A DNA stretch of 64,000 bases from Pyxicephalus adspersus. Lineage: Eukaryota; Chordata; Amphibia; Anura; Pyxicephalidae. The stretch lies in NCBI RefSeq assembly GCF_032062135.1, contig NC_092861.1, positions 120,834,251 through 120,898,250 on the forward strand, read 5' to 3'. The notes under the pieces were generated by a model that was not told where the DNA came from, ran no database searches, and saw only the letters and a program-made list of their open reading frames with translations. A program made the translations under genes and the position numbers. Each line of letters opens with the position of its first letter. Within the stretch, counting starts at the first letter, position 1. Shown in pieces: positions 23,545 through 34,390 of this stretch.

Positions 23545-24343
23545 GTAAATAATAATTGCATTAATACTGAAATCTGCATGTGTTCTATCTGTCTTTTCAA
23601 TATGGTTTCACAAAAAAAGCATGAAGAAGAAATTGTCTTGCATAATTTAGGTCAGTTTCGATTCTTCCTTTTAATGTAACATCTACATAATCTCCTTAGC
23701 TCTCATCCTATTCTACATCCCAGTGTTCCTACAGGGAACACATCTTGTAAATACAAGTCAATATACATTGGTTTTTTTGTGTATATTGTTTTTCTTTATT
23801 TTGTTCAGGACCAACAAAAATTTACATTTTTCTTTACAATACTTTTATATAATAAATATTATACGTGTGTTTTTTTACATTTAGCAGTAGCTAAAGAATA
23901 ACAGCTTTCCAGAGGCCATTTGAACAGATGCTATTGTGACCAGACTTTCAATAAAGAGAGAACATATTATACAAATAGCAGAAAGATTTACACAGCCCAA
24001 TGCCACCCCCACACACCCCCTGTTAGTGAATGTGGGCCCCTCTGGATTAATAAATTATAATCAGGCTAGCAACCTGTATAAATTGGATTCTTAGTGTGCT
24101 TTGCAAGGTATGGGTTATAGATCAACTTAACAGGATCATAGCTTGGGATTTGGAAAAATGTATCTGCTGAGGTTTACTTGAAACATACACATAAACATAC
24201 AGTTAACAATATGTTTTTGGAGAGAGGTATTAAATAGGACCTACATTTAGTTCATAACATTCATTCCCTATGGCAAGCTAATGAGGGGGAATAATTACAC
24301 ATAAGATAAAAAAAATATATAATTTCAATCTATGTGCCAGATC

Positions 24344-24575
24344 TGTGTTTCTCAGCCATAGTTCCTCCAGAGGTTGCTAGGGGGTCTTTCAGCATTGAAA
24401 AATGTGTGCCTCTCAGATTAGTTTAACAAGATACCAATGGTCTTTTGGCTATCTGTAAGGGTAACATTCTTCTCTATGGCCAGCAATGTAAGAGGCATTC
24501 TTCCTACTGATCACCACCTTAAAATACTTTAAGCTGTGGATGTAGTAATTATAGGAGGGGTTCCTTGAAGATCAC
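24344..24575. mobile_element. dispersed hAT-like repeat (tentative)
   Basis: Begins TGTGTTTCTCAGCCATAGTT and CCTCCAGAGGTTGCTAGGGG, and ends GGAGGGGTTCCTTGAAGATCA. The start resembles the CAG.GTTTCTCAACC ends of hAT/Charlie-type elements. Family assignment is from memory only. Confidence 0.4.
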
Positions 24576-24652
24576 TTTCCTAGACAATAGTTTAAAGTTT
24601 TCCTTATCCCTAAAATGCTGTAGTGTTTCTCATAGAGAAGGTTAGAACTATT

Positions 24653-25043
24653 CCTTAAAGAGGAACTAAACTCAAAACTGCCAAAAAATACACTTACCTT
24701 CAATCCTGCAGGGCAGTCCAGGGGTGTCCTGCATCTGGTGCCACATCGTCCCAGCGCTCCTGGTGCTGCCATGCTCTCTTCTTCTTCCTGGTTCTGCGTG
24801 AGATCGGCCAATTTTTCTATTTGCGTCAAAATTCTCCTTCTACGCATGCCCGAGATGATCAGGCATGCGCAGAAAGAGCACCCAAGAGCCTCCCAGGATA
24901 CATGATGTAGGTATCCCAGGAGGCCTTGTGCTCCCAATTATTCTCGATTACCTAAAAAATAAAAAAAGGAACTTTTACCCTACATAAAAGGGTTGTCTGC
25001 CCTTTTGTGTAAAGTGAAAATTTTGAGTTTAGGTTCGCCTTAA
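24653..25043. mobile_element. TTAA-bounded MITE, T2/Kolobok-like
   Basis: Left end CCTTAAAGAGGAACTAAACT followed by CAAAACT; right end AAAATTTTGAGTTTAGGTTC followed by GCCTTAAGG. These form inverted repeats of about 25 bp inside TTAA on both sides. TTAAAG(G/A)-type ends with TTAA duplications are typical of amphibian T2 elements (established). There is no transposase frame; a minus-strand open frame at 24572-24937 is incidental. Confidence 0.65.
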
Positions 25044-26307
25044 GGAATTATCCTGCTTATCTGATCCTGCTTATGTTTTATGGAGCATTGCACAAACCAG
25101 CAGAAGCTGCAGTCATGCATTGGAGGGCAGTAATAGGTGGTATAGGGAAAGAGGGAAGAGAACCATCAGCCTTGTGTAAGCTCTAATTGAAAAAAGGCTT
25201 CCTATCTTTAGTTTTTCAGAAGCCAAACAGAGAGACCAGGGGTAAACAAAGATATGTTTTGGTGGGGAGCCTCTTGCTTTCTCCTTTATGAAAACAAATT
25301 ATCTTAAGGTCAACATGATTTTGCTAGCTTATTGTATTTCGGTATCATGATCACAGTGGGCATTTTTGGGCAGTCAGAGATCTGGAATGACTGGAGACAC
25401 GGTCCTCCCAGGGTCAGAACCATCTTGTAGGCTTTAATGTAGGAAGAACTTTATTCGATTCAGCAGCTTATTTCTGCCCTTTTTCCATTTTGCCATGCCT
25501 GTTGGCCACTAGAGAACTGTCCTCTCTCTCATCACCACCAGGTAAGTGAAAAACAGCTGTGAGGCAGAAGGTTTTCTGTGGCTCTCAGCCTATACAGCCA
25601 TCTTGCATGCTGGCCAGGATTGCCCTGCCTTCCACATTTGAAGCTGAACTTCAGCCTGATATAATAGGCACACAACAACACTCTTCTATAATAATGAATA
25701 AATAAATAATATATTTAAATAATACAAACAGTGTACATCAATATATTTTACCTGGTAAAAGACACATGCAGTCTCTTCTATTGTAAAGTTCACACTTGGA
25801 ATAAGAAAAGCAGAACAAGGAGCCAGATGCTAACATGCAAATTCCTGGTAGGAGGAGGCTGCTGTCATTTCTTTTACTACTCAGCTTAACTACAGCAGGA
25901 AAACAAATCAGGTGTCCTGCCTTATAAGACTAGGCCATGCTATGTAAATATTTGAACTAAATGGACAAAAATATAAATTCTTTGGCAGGTAAAACAGCTT
26001 CTATATGTGTATTATGTTTGTACACTTTGCTTTTTGCTTTAGGTTCACCTTAAAACTATTCTACTAATTCTTTTATGTATTTTTATATAAAAAAAATCCC
26101 AGCAGTCTTTCCTCATTTACTATTTATTTAAATAATTATTAAGTACTCTTTTAATATTTATTTTTTATATACTTAAATGCTTTCTCAGAGTATATTACAC
26201 ATCCCTTTTAGCTTTTTAAAAATATGAGTATCTAATATATGTTCATAATAAGTAATAAGTATTAATATCTCCATGTTTATTAATTTTTTATATATATTTT
26301 ATTTTAG

Positions 26308-26391
26308 GTGGATCTAAATCAAGATGAACTAATCACCCCTGGAAATGAAAGGAACACATCAGAAATGACAGAGGCTCAAACTGATCTAGAA
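26308..26391 (+). CDS. cfap61: cfap61 exon h (variable linker)
   Basis: Exon of 84 bp, 28 codons, phase 0 at both ends. It encodes VDLNQDELITPGNERNTSE, then MTEAQTDLE, an acidic, probably disordered stretch. The acceptor is TATTTTATTTTAG (AG 26306-26307) and the donor is GAA|GTATGT at 26392. It has no recognisable counterpart; support is splice sites, open frame and phase. It could be skipped without a frame shift. Confidence 0.65.
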
Positions 26392-28068
26392 GTATGTACC
26401 TGAATAATGTCTCTGTAAAATGACGTATGTTGTTGGAAATTCTATAATATCACCATGTGATGTCACTAGAGTGTCTCTGTAAGATTCCTTGTATTTTCTA
26501 AAGGAAATCTTGCATGAGGATTTTTTTCTTTTGCGTATAGATCAGATCCTAAACAAATGTTTTTTACTTTTGATACCCACATCATTTATACAGTGGACAC
26601 CTCATTTTTACTAAGAATGAACTATACAAATCATTGGTTAATTTTCCAGCCCATTCAATTAGTTTACTGATGTCTGGCAAATGTCTGATGTGCTTATTTT
26701 GTACCCATACACTATAAGGTAGGATTTCTTGATGATCTGTGGAACACTCACAGACACTGAACTGAGGATTACTGAAGGGGAATATTGATCAAACGTGTTA
26801 AAAAAAGGTCTGATCACAATTGTTTTCTCCACTCGTTAAGATGTCTGCAGTGTGCCTCCCCTGAATCTCCCTCATGGGCCTAAACGTAAACGGTTGTCCC
26901 GATGCAGCTGTTCATATTTAGGGTTACTTTGGCTGGCACTGATGCCTGAGGGCAATCATATGGTGCCTGCATGTCTGACTGCCCTCTCATATCTATAGTC
27001 AGCTGCTTATCCGTGTTGTGTGAATGTGTCAGAATCACTTGGTGCCCAGCTATGGTTATGTTCAGGTAATATGCTGGGTATAAGATTCAAATGATTTGCT
27101 AAATCAGAGTCATGCCATTAAGCAATAAATGGTTAAAAGTCATCAGAATAAAAGTCAAAAAGAAACTGAATACAAAAATATATACCAAATATAGTCAACA
27201 TTAGTGTCTCCAGACCTAATGTTTGGATACAATGAAAAAACTTTGCCACCTTTTCTATGAAATTTAAAAAAAATACTTTTTAATAAAGAACAACGGCAAA
27301 ATAAAACAGTATGTAATCATCTTAACAAACCATGGATAGTAGGTCTAGCAACTTTTAACCAAATCACCTGTATATGAATAAGTGGCCAGCAAAAGAGAAA
27401 GTGGAAAAAATAGAGAAAGGACAAAGATAAGGAAAAGAGAAGAGAGAAGAAAGGAAAAAAATGCAGGATAAGAAAGGGAATTACAGGAATTGGTAAAGGT
27501 ACCAGTGCAAAAGTTTCTATGGAATTTAAAGAAACAATATCAAATCTAGATCACAAAGTACTACTTTCATTTCAGCTTCAGACCTGTACAGTTATTAATT
27601 GCAGTATTTGGATTTCTCAGACATATAGGTTGAAAATAGGCTGTATATGTTCTTCTATGTAGATATACTTTGATTTTTATAGGTGATGGAATATGTTTAT
27701 GTATGCAAACAATAATGTAATGAGCTAATGTAAGTGTCTAAATTTAACTTGTTTTAACTAGTTTTTTTAATCTGCTGTAAAGTCATCCTTAGAGAGAGAA
27801 GGAATCAATAGATGAACTGCATGAACTGCTGACAAGAAACATGTTGACAGGCAGGTGACCAGCACTAATTACCTGCACTAGAGAACCTGGCTGATCTGCC
27901 TGGCAAATCTGTTAAATTTTAGGACTTGACAGTCTTACGTTTCAATAATTTGGCAGGTAAAACTGCTCCTAAATATATACCTCAACTGTGTATTTTGCTG
28001 CTTGCCTATAGGTTACATTAAAAAAGAATTTTCATAATCCTAATGTTTCTAATGCCATGTTATTGCAG
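26392..28068 (+). other. cfap61: cfap61 intron (1.7 kb)
   Basis: Contains a purine-rich tract at 27389-27490 and nothing else I recognise. Confidence 0.8.
27389..27490 (+). repeat. polypurine tract
   Basis: About 100 bp almost wholly A and G (AAAGAGAAAG, AAGGAAAAGAGAAGAGAGAAG), with a few C or T interruptions. Confidence 0.8.
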
Positions 28069-28247
28069 CAAACCTGGGCACATAGCAGAGAATCTACTAC
28101 AGATGATGCCATCAGAGGTGTGAATTGCAAGACCCCAGAGACACCAAGGACAGAAGCACAGAGCCAGCCTTTCAAGCCCATCTACAGAGGAGACGTCTCT
28201 GCCTTCTGTATACAGCTCTTCTGCATTGATGAAAAGCATGAAACAAG
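28069..28247 (+). CDS. cfap61: cfap61 exon i, followed by a probable GC donor
   Basis: Exon of 179 bp: 59 codons plus AG of a split arginine codon. The first part (QTWAHSRESTTDDAIRG...) is the end of the variable linker; the last part, PIYRGDVSAFCIQLFCID followed by EKHETR, is highly conserved. The acceptor is TTATTGCAG (AG 28067-28068). Homology requires the next residues to be SIDF, so the exon must end ACA AG. The intron then begins GCAGGT at 28248, a GC donor. The nearby GT (28252) would add CAG and break phase with the next exon. Confidence 0.92.
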
Positions 28248-29807
28248 GCAGGTCTAGGGTACTATAATTGACCATCTGATCGAATGGCAAAGAACAATAA
28301 TACTTTTTATATACGGTATTACTCTCTATGTACAAGTATAAGCTTAAATGCCTAATGAGCTTTAGCAGTTTGTGGTTTTCAGACCAGAATGATTCTTTCA
28401 ATTTTTTTTTAAAGATCTTTTTTTAAGTTTTTTTTCCCCTCTATATACAGTATACAAGAATAACAGTAAGAAGCAAAGGGAGTCTGATTTGAAGACAAAG
28501 CAGTGTTTTTGCAACATTGCTTTTTCATATGATTACCATCAAATGACCTCAGTCACCATCTGCAAATTGATAGATTTAGTTTCCAGCACATTTTCTGTGG
28601 CAGGCTTTAACTCCGGTTTAGAAATCTTACGATCTTTGTGGGAGTTTCAGTTGTCCCTTTAAACAAGCTGATAACGGGGTTTTAGTATCAAACTCACTTG
28701 TCATGTTCTGTGAAAATGAACCGCAAGACCTAATTTAGCAGTTTTAAACCTAAACACTAAAATGTCACAGACACTTTACCTTTTTTTTTTTGAAAAGTTG
28801 CTTTTAATGTTGTAAAACAGAAGCTTTCTTTTCATATTGGAGAGTAGTGCTGATGCAAAGGACTTACTTTATTAAAGCTCCACAAGACTGCAGAAGATAG
28901 ACTATCATGGGAGAATCTTGGTTATCCAGCAAATCTGGAATTTATTTAAAAAAAATAATTTGACATTAGTTGGTACATATTTTCACTCCTGGACCAGATC
29001 CATTCTAGGTTCCATGACAAGTCTATCTTTCAATCTATCTTCTAATCTCCAATCCAGGAAAGTTTTATTAAACCAAGCCCAATTTGTCTAAAAGAAGTTT
29101 AAGGATAAATAGCACGGTGCTACAAAAGATGGTAAAAAATAAAAATGGTAAAAAAGACTTATTGGTAATTGTGTATGAAAAAAGAGCATTAGAAAACCAA
29201 ATACCTTGTTATTGAAATTTAGACCTCTGATGTCCTATACTTGTTTTTGCATCACTGCACACATTTCTCACTTTCACCAAAACCCAGGCTGTAAACAAAT
29301 AGAAGGAACATGTTTTCCACATCTTCAAATCCTGTCTGGGAAGTGAGAGGAATTCCAATTGGCAAAGTGGATGCAGGAAATCTACCTTTTTTTAAACTTT
29401 CCTTATACTGTTACACAGATTAGTAATCAGAAGGAGAGACTAAATTGTACTAGATTCTCTTGCATGTAAATCCTCACCATGTGGAAACTTCTTCCTTGGC
29501 TTGGTCAGAGTAACTGTGTTAACAGAGTGACTCTGTTTTTGTGGGTACCTCTCAAAGCAACGTTGAAGAGCATTTTTTTTCTTATTAGGAACAGTACCAT
29601 GGACAGCACATAATTTGGCTTATAAACATTACATAGACAATTTGTTATAACAATGTTAATGTAGTGCAATGCTGACCCACTTTTTTTTTGTCTTGAAGGA
29701 AGGTTTATTTTCATATGTTTGTTCTTTTTGAGAATTGTATTCTTATATTATTTGGCATTCCCTGAAATATCCTTTATTTGTTTAATATCTCTTAATGTTT
29801 TTTTTAG
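28248..29807 (+). other. cfap61: cfap61 intron with GC-AG boundaries (1.6 kb)
   Basis: The boundaries are AAG|GCAGGT and TTTTTTTAG|G. Inside is a diverged family A MITE (28861-29081). The 28500-28750 stretch looks unique and may be conserved non-coding. Nothing else was seen. Confidence 0.75.
28861..29081. mobile_element. foldback MITE family A, diverged copy
   Basis: The ends are worn (TTACTTTATTAAAGCTCC / AGTTTTATTAAACCAAGCCC). The inner GATAGACTATCATGGGAGAA block groups it with 5228-5448. Right arm: GGACCAGATCCATTCTAGGT. Confidence 0.75.
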
Positions 29808-29847
29808 GTCTATCGACTTTTTAAGTCACGTTTTCAGCCTCTTTCCT
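29808..29847 (+). CDS. cfap61: cfap61 exon j (40-bp small exon)
   Basis: One base completes AG|G, then 13 codons, SIDFLSHVFSLFP, ending in phase 0. It matches the S-x-DF-x-x-x-VFSLF stretch of other CFAP61 proteins. The acceptor is a T-run plus AG (29806-29807) and the donor is CCT|GTAAGT at 29848. The split arginine codon on its left is what reveals the GC donor upstream. Confidence 0.9.
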
Positions 29848-31220
29848 GTAAGTATATCCTAGATATTTTTTAAACTGAGCACCTGACTACTAGCTTTTGA
29901 CTAAGAAATGTTTAAAGTTCACCAGTCTGTCACTTATACTTAACAAGGTCTTTGGGTAACTTAACAAAGCAAAAATATAGTTTATTATAGCTCACTGGCC
30001 CTTTGATGTGGTAGCTTCATTTTTTTTTTAGGATAAAAACAGTTTCAGCAAGTTTAAAAAATATCAGAAAATAATGCCAGAAATGCAGTGATTTTGTCAT
30101 TTTTTTTGTCAAGGTACACAAGGAGAAAATACAGAGTGGGGAGTGTTCTTGGGGAATTGCCCTTGACAACTAGCCAATGGGAACCCTGTGTACTCTAACA
30201 CTGGGTAATATAAATATGGAGCTCATGTGAAGGTACACAGTAGGGAGCATTCCCTGGATATCAAGGCTGCTTCCCAGAGATTACTTTCTGTTGTGTGCTT
30301 TATCAACAGCCTAGCAAACTTAGCTTGAACATCTAGTTTATTTGGTTTTAGAACCAAACCAAATGCTGGATTTTCAGATCAAATGCCTAATTCCACACCA
30401 CAATGCTACCTGTGAGCTGCACTGAAGACAACAAAAATGCTGCACTGAAGACAACAAAAAAATTACATCCTGCATGTAATGTCAATCAGCAGGACAAAAA
30501 AAGTTTCCAATTGTATTCAGGATTAGGTGAAAAAAAGGAAAAATGCCTAAAAACGAATGAAGCCATCATGCCCCGGAATTGATTAGCTGCAACATATAGA
30601 TACTGCATATTACATTATTTTTATTAATATAGATATTAATATATCTATATTTGTTAATATAGATTTAAATCTGTATCTGAATAGTTATTTCACATAAGAA
30701 CAAGAAAAAATAGATGGGCCCATGGTTTAGTGCTAAAAAAAACTTGTACTAGTGCAAACCTGATTCAGGAATTATATTTTGCATCATATAGGAAAACTGG
30801 AGTCATGTAGCAGTGTTCCCATAAGACCACCATTAATATAACATTTTTAGCTCCCTTAGAAAACATGACAGATGCAATTGGACTTTGAATTGCCTCCAGT
30901 TTTAAATTTCTTGCAATTTTTTCTTTATTTTACAATATTTTTTTCCCAGTAATGATTACGAAAAATATGCAAGAAAAACAAGCATCACAATTAAACTTAC
31001 CTCAGAATTAATGTAGGTAAAATATTGTCACTCATGTAATGTTATGGTATTGTTTATTTATAAGTCCCGGTGCCAGCTTGTTCCACCTCTAGTGCATGAA
31101 ATCATTCCAAGCTAATACCGTGAGCTCTGATGCATGAAACATTTTAATTAATTAGTGTTAATTCCCAGGTGGATGGTATGCATGGATTCCAGTAATATGA
31201 TTTGTGTTTCATTGCTCAAG
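29848..31220 (+). other. cfap61: cfap61 intron (1.4 kb)
   Basis: AT-rich. There is a 23-bp tandem duplication at 30418-30463. No mobile element was recognised. Confidence 0.8.
30418..30463. repeat. 2 x 23-bp tandem duplication
   Basis: CTGCACTGAAGACAACAAAA plus ATG, twice, almost exact. Confidence 0.9.
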
Positions 31221-31360
31221 GATAAAGACTTTTGCATCATTACTGTTCCTCACCTGACCCCTGAATTTCCTCTGCTGCAAGGCTTTGTGCGCGCCGTCCC
31301 TCTGAGTACGTGCACCTTGCCTCAGGAGCTTTATATTTTCCACCGCTCCGGCTTGATCAA
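31221..31360 (+). CDS. cfap61: cfap61 exon k
   Basis: Exon of 140 bp: 46 codons plus AA. It encodes DKDFCIITVPHLTPEFPLLQ, then a segment ending LYIFHRSGLI. PHLTPEF and the LY.FHR.GL end are conserved family motifs. The acceptor is TTGCTCAAG (AG 31219-31220) and the donor is ATCAA|GTAAGT at 31361. Reading on past the donor gives an immediate stop, as expected for intron sequence. Confidence 0.94.
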
Positions 31361-32010
31361 GTAAGTGGAAAATCAGCTCTCCAATCTCTGACGGTCTTTT
31401 TAAACCTGCACTCTTGTAAATATAGTGCGACCATATCTTTTTCATGTCATTGCACAGCTTCAGGGTCTGGGGATGCTGCTTTCATTTATTTTCTGAAGCT
31501 TTCTGGCAACTCAATTAATAAAATCCATAAAGCAGTACATCCAGCTGGAGGCCCCTATATATTAGATCTGTCTTCATTTAAATGGTTACAGTTATGAAAG
31601 TCAGAAAAAATCAATCTCTTAAATAATGGATACTAGTACTATCAGTCAGATATTGGCTGATTCATAAAAATGTCAGTGCTATAAACTTGTATATATTTTT
31701 ATTATTTAAAGTGACCACAGTGATGGAAAACTCTGGTTAGAATAATACTGGCTACAAATGTGACAGTGTTTTTGGAAGAGGTGTGGATAAGATTGATTCA
31801 ACTTTTAAAATACTCATACACAAGGTTAGGATTCTTTGCCTAGGGATAACTGCAGCTATTAGGGGAAACTGCACTATGGTTTATGTAACCAATATGAGGT
31901 CAAAGTCTACTAAGATGTGTGCATTCAGAAACCATATTATTCCCTTTACAGTGCCCAACCTACATGGGGTTAGCATAGTTATTGCATTTCTGGTGCTCTG
32001 TAACAGAAAG

Positions 32011-32025
32011 TTGGATTCTAGACAG
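32011..32025 (+). repeat. 15-bp direct repeat, left
   Basis: TTGGATTCTAGACAG, identical to 33073-33087; possibly a target-site duplication. Confidence 0.85.
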
Positions 32026-33072
32026 CAAGTAAACTATTAAGGTGATCCACTAAATAGTTTTACAACATTGTAAGATTGTCATATACCTCAAAAAAACACA
32101 ATTTGGTATAGACCTTCTCAGCACAGAAAGAAAAGTAGAGAATTCTTGGCTTATATAGTCTTAAAAATATATATTTGTATTTTAAACAAAACATATTTAA
32201 AACATACAAGCAATATCTCCTTTAAAAACATAAGCATATAGACATAATGTGATCACCATATCATCACAACAACATAGGCACTCAATATTTGTTCCCAAGA
32301 GCGTTGTGCAGATGAGACCGCTTCTTCAGGGGGTAAATAGCAAAATAGCAGGTTAAAACACCCGACGGGTAATTTAGAAAACAAATATATACAATATTCA
32401 AGTCAAAAATGTTTTCATTATTTGAACATTTAAAAGAAAAAAGTAAGTATAGTAGAAACAATAAACAATATATAGTTGAAGTATGCTTTATTTAATTCAA
32501 ATACTTTAACTATTAATTGTTTATTAGACACTGGAGACAGGTATTTATTGTTCTACCCATACTAGCTCATGGGATTTTACCATCTCCTCTAGGTGCTGTG
32601 GGAACTCATGAGAACTAAAAAGCCTTTCAGAGATTACTTTGCTGATGTTCATCCAAAACTTTTTTACATTGGTTCTTTGGCTGTATCCTTGCATATAAGC
32701 GTTGTATCCTCGAATATAAGCGCTGTATCACCATTTATTTTAAATTCTATTTTGTCCTTTTTTTATAAATATATATGTTTAAATAATGAAAACATTTTTG
32801 AAAAATTGACTTGATTATTGTATATATTTTTTTCCAAATTAGCCATCAGGTGTTTCAGGCGGTCTCATCTGCACAACGCATTGGGAAATAATGATAGCCT
32901 ATGTTGTTGTGATGATATAGTGATCACATTATGTCTATATGCTTATGTTTTTAAAGAAGATATTGCTTGTATTTTTTAAATATGTTATGTTTAATATAAA
33001 CATTTATATTTAAGACTGTATAAGCCATGAATTCTCTGTTTTTCTATCTGTGCTGTAAAAGTTTTTCTCAAA
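32026..33072. mobile_element. insertion-like block with long inverted arms (about 1.05 kb)
   Basis: Bounded by identical 15-bp direct repeats. It contains two arms of about 225 bp in opposite orientation, about 32116-32335 and 32845-33072. Both hold CACAACAACATAGGC...GTTGTGCAGATGAGACCGC or its complement and ATAAGCATATAGACATAATG. The arms differ at roughly one base in eight by eye. The central 500 bp has no reading frame of note. The right arm reaches the direct repeat, but the left arm stops about 90 bp short of it. Family unknown. Confidence 0.6.
32682..32723. repeat. 2 x 21-bp tandem duplication
   Basis: TGTATCCT(T/C)G(C/A)ATATAAGCG plus one base, twice, in the centre of the block above. 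Confidence 0.85.
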
Positions 33073-33087
33073 TTGGATTCTAGACAG
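33073..33087 (+). repeat. 15-bp direct repeat, right
   Basis: Identical to 32011-32025. Confidence 0.85.
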
Positions 33088-33537
33088 GTAAAGAACCCTA
33101 GATTTGAGAGCAGACAGGCTGACTGTTACTCTCTATGAGCCATGCTTAAGTTCTGTTGCAACAATCTCAGACAGTATAGACACATTTTTGAGAAAAAATT
33201 TCCCTTTGCACTTTCCAGTTAAACAGAACATAAAGTCTAACTAATCTTTTTTCAACAGAAATTTTGTTGTGTACATTTGCAAATACATTAATAAGACACA
33301 GTCTCTGTTTGGATTTGATTTAGACATATACTGGAAGTTTTCATCAGTGTTGTTTCTACCTTTAGCAAACCTTTCCACTAGGGATTCCGGTTGGCACATG
33401 ATTGCTGTGCATTAATAATACTACAATGCACACACACCCAACTGTTGTGCAGCTAACTCCATTCTCTACATTCTCTGAATAGAGTGCACACAAAAATGGA
33501 TAGAAATTTATGTAGCATAGATACTGTGGGCCTGGTT

Positions 33538-33685
33538 TATTAAAGCTCTTAAAGGCTGGAGAAGATACACTTTAACAAATAGCAAATTACTTTTATGAAA
33601 TCCATTCCAGGATTGCTGGATAACCCAGGTTAACTGAAAAAAGTGTATCTTCTCCAGCATCAGGGAGCTTTAATAAATCGGGCCC
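33538..33685. mobile_element. foldback MITE family A, internally deleted copy
   Basis: Intact ends (GGGCCTGGTTTATTAAAGCT / TTTAATAAATCGGGCCC). The left arm is shortened after GATACACTTTAACA, giving 148 bp. Confidence 0.88.
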
Positions 33686-33692
33686 TTTATGT

Positions 33693-33765
33693 CCAAAATG
33701 AGGTTTTCAAACTCTAAACTATCTGCCCTTGGATAGTTTAGAGTTTGGGACCTTATTTTGCAGGG
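33693..33765. repeat. hairpin next to MITE
   Basis: Perfect 16-bp arms CAAACTCTAAACTATC (33708-33723) and GATAGTTTAGAGTTTG (33732-33747). Weaker pairing extends outward (AAAATGAGGT / ACCTTATTTT). Confidence 0.9.
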
Positions 33766-34168
33766 TCTACATCTGTGTTCAAATATATGCAACAATAACC
33801 CATGTTTATAAAATATATGTTGCAACAATTTAGTAAGGCATTTTGTTCACCTTTTTATTTGCTAGCTTTATAATAGCCTGAGCAGCTGTCATTTTATATA
33901 CCTTTGTGTACCTATATAATAAATTAATATAAACCTAATTTATGCACTCAAAGCCATCCATACATGGCAGGATCTGATTATTCAGAAAATTCTAAATTAT
34001 ACTTAATATCTGTAACTCACTGGGCATTGGATGAATACTTGTTGCAGCTTACGAATTATCAGCAGAAGTAAGTAGAATTCTAGTCTACAAGGTCCCTTAT
34101 ACAGCAAATTATTCATCCACCAGTATGGTCTGTGTCACTCTATAAAGAGAGTGCTGCACAGTTTCATT

Positions 34169-34390
34169 GGGTCTTATTTATTAAAGTTCTCCAAAGCTGG
34201 AGAGGATAAACTTTCATCAGTGAAGCTGGGTGATCCAGCAAACCTGGAATGGATTTCTTAAAAGTCTATTTTGCTATTTTTTAGCAAATGCTTTCAATCC
34301 TGAACCAGATCCATTTCAGGTTTGCTGAATCACCAAGCTTCACAAATGAAAGTGTATCCTCTCCTTGGAGAACTTTAATAAATCAGGCCT
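34169..34390. mobile_element. foldback MITE family A copy
   Basis: 222 bp. GGGTCTTATTTATTAAAGTT and AACTTTAATAAATCAGGCCT form the ends; CCAGCAAACCTGGAATGGAT and CCATTTCAGGTTTGCTG are in the arms. Confidence 0.9.

Larger units (their letters stand above)
23545..26307 (+). other. cfap61: cfap61 intron (2.8 kb)
   Basis: Holds a hAT-like repeat (24344-24575), a TTAA-bounded MITE (24653-25043) and a decayed repeat ending AGGTTCACCTTAAA near 26054. The 25050-25600 stretch shows nothing recognisable. Confidence 0.8.

Noticed and set aside
24572..24937. 121-codon minus-strand open frame
   Set aside because: It covers the TTAA-bounded MITE; no homology seen.
28248..28256. GT donor at 28252 (CAG|GTCTAG)
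   Set aside because: It would extend the exon by CAGG-like bases and put the next conserved exon out of phase; the conserved SIDF reading demands the GC donor.
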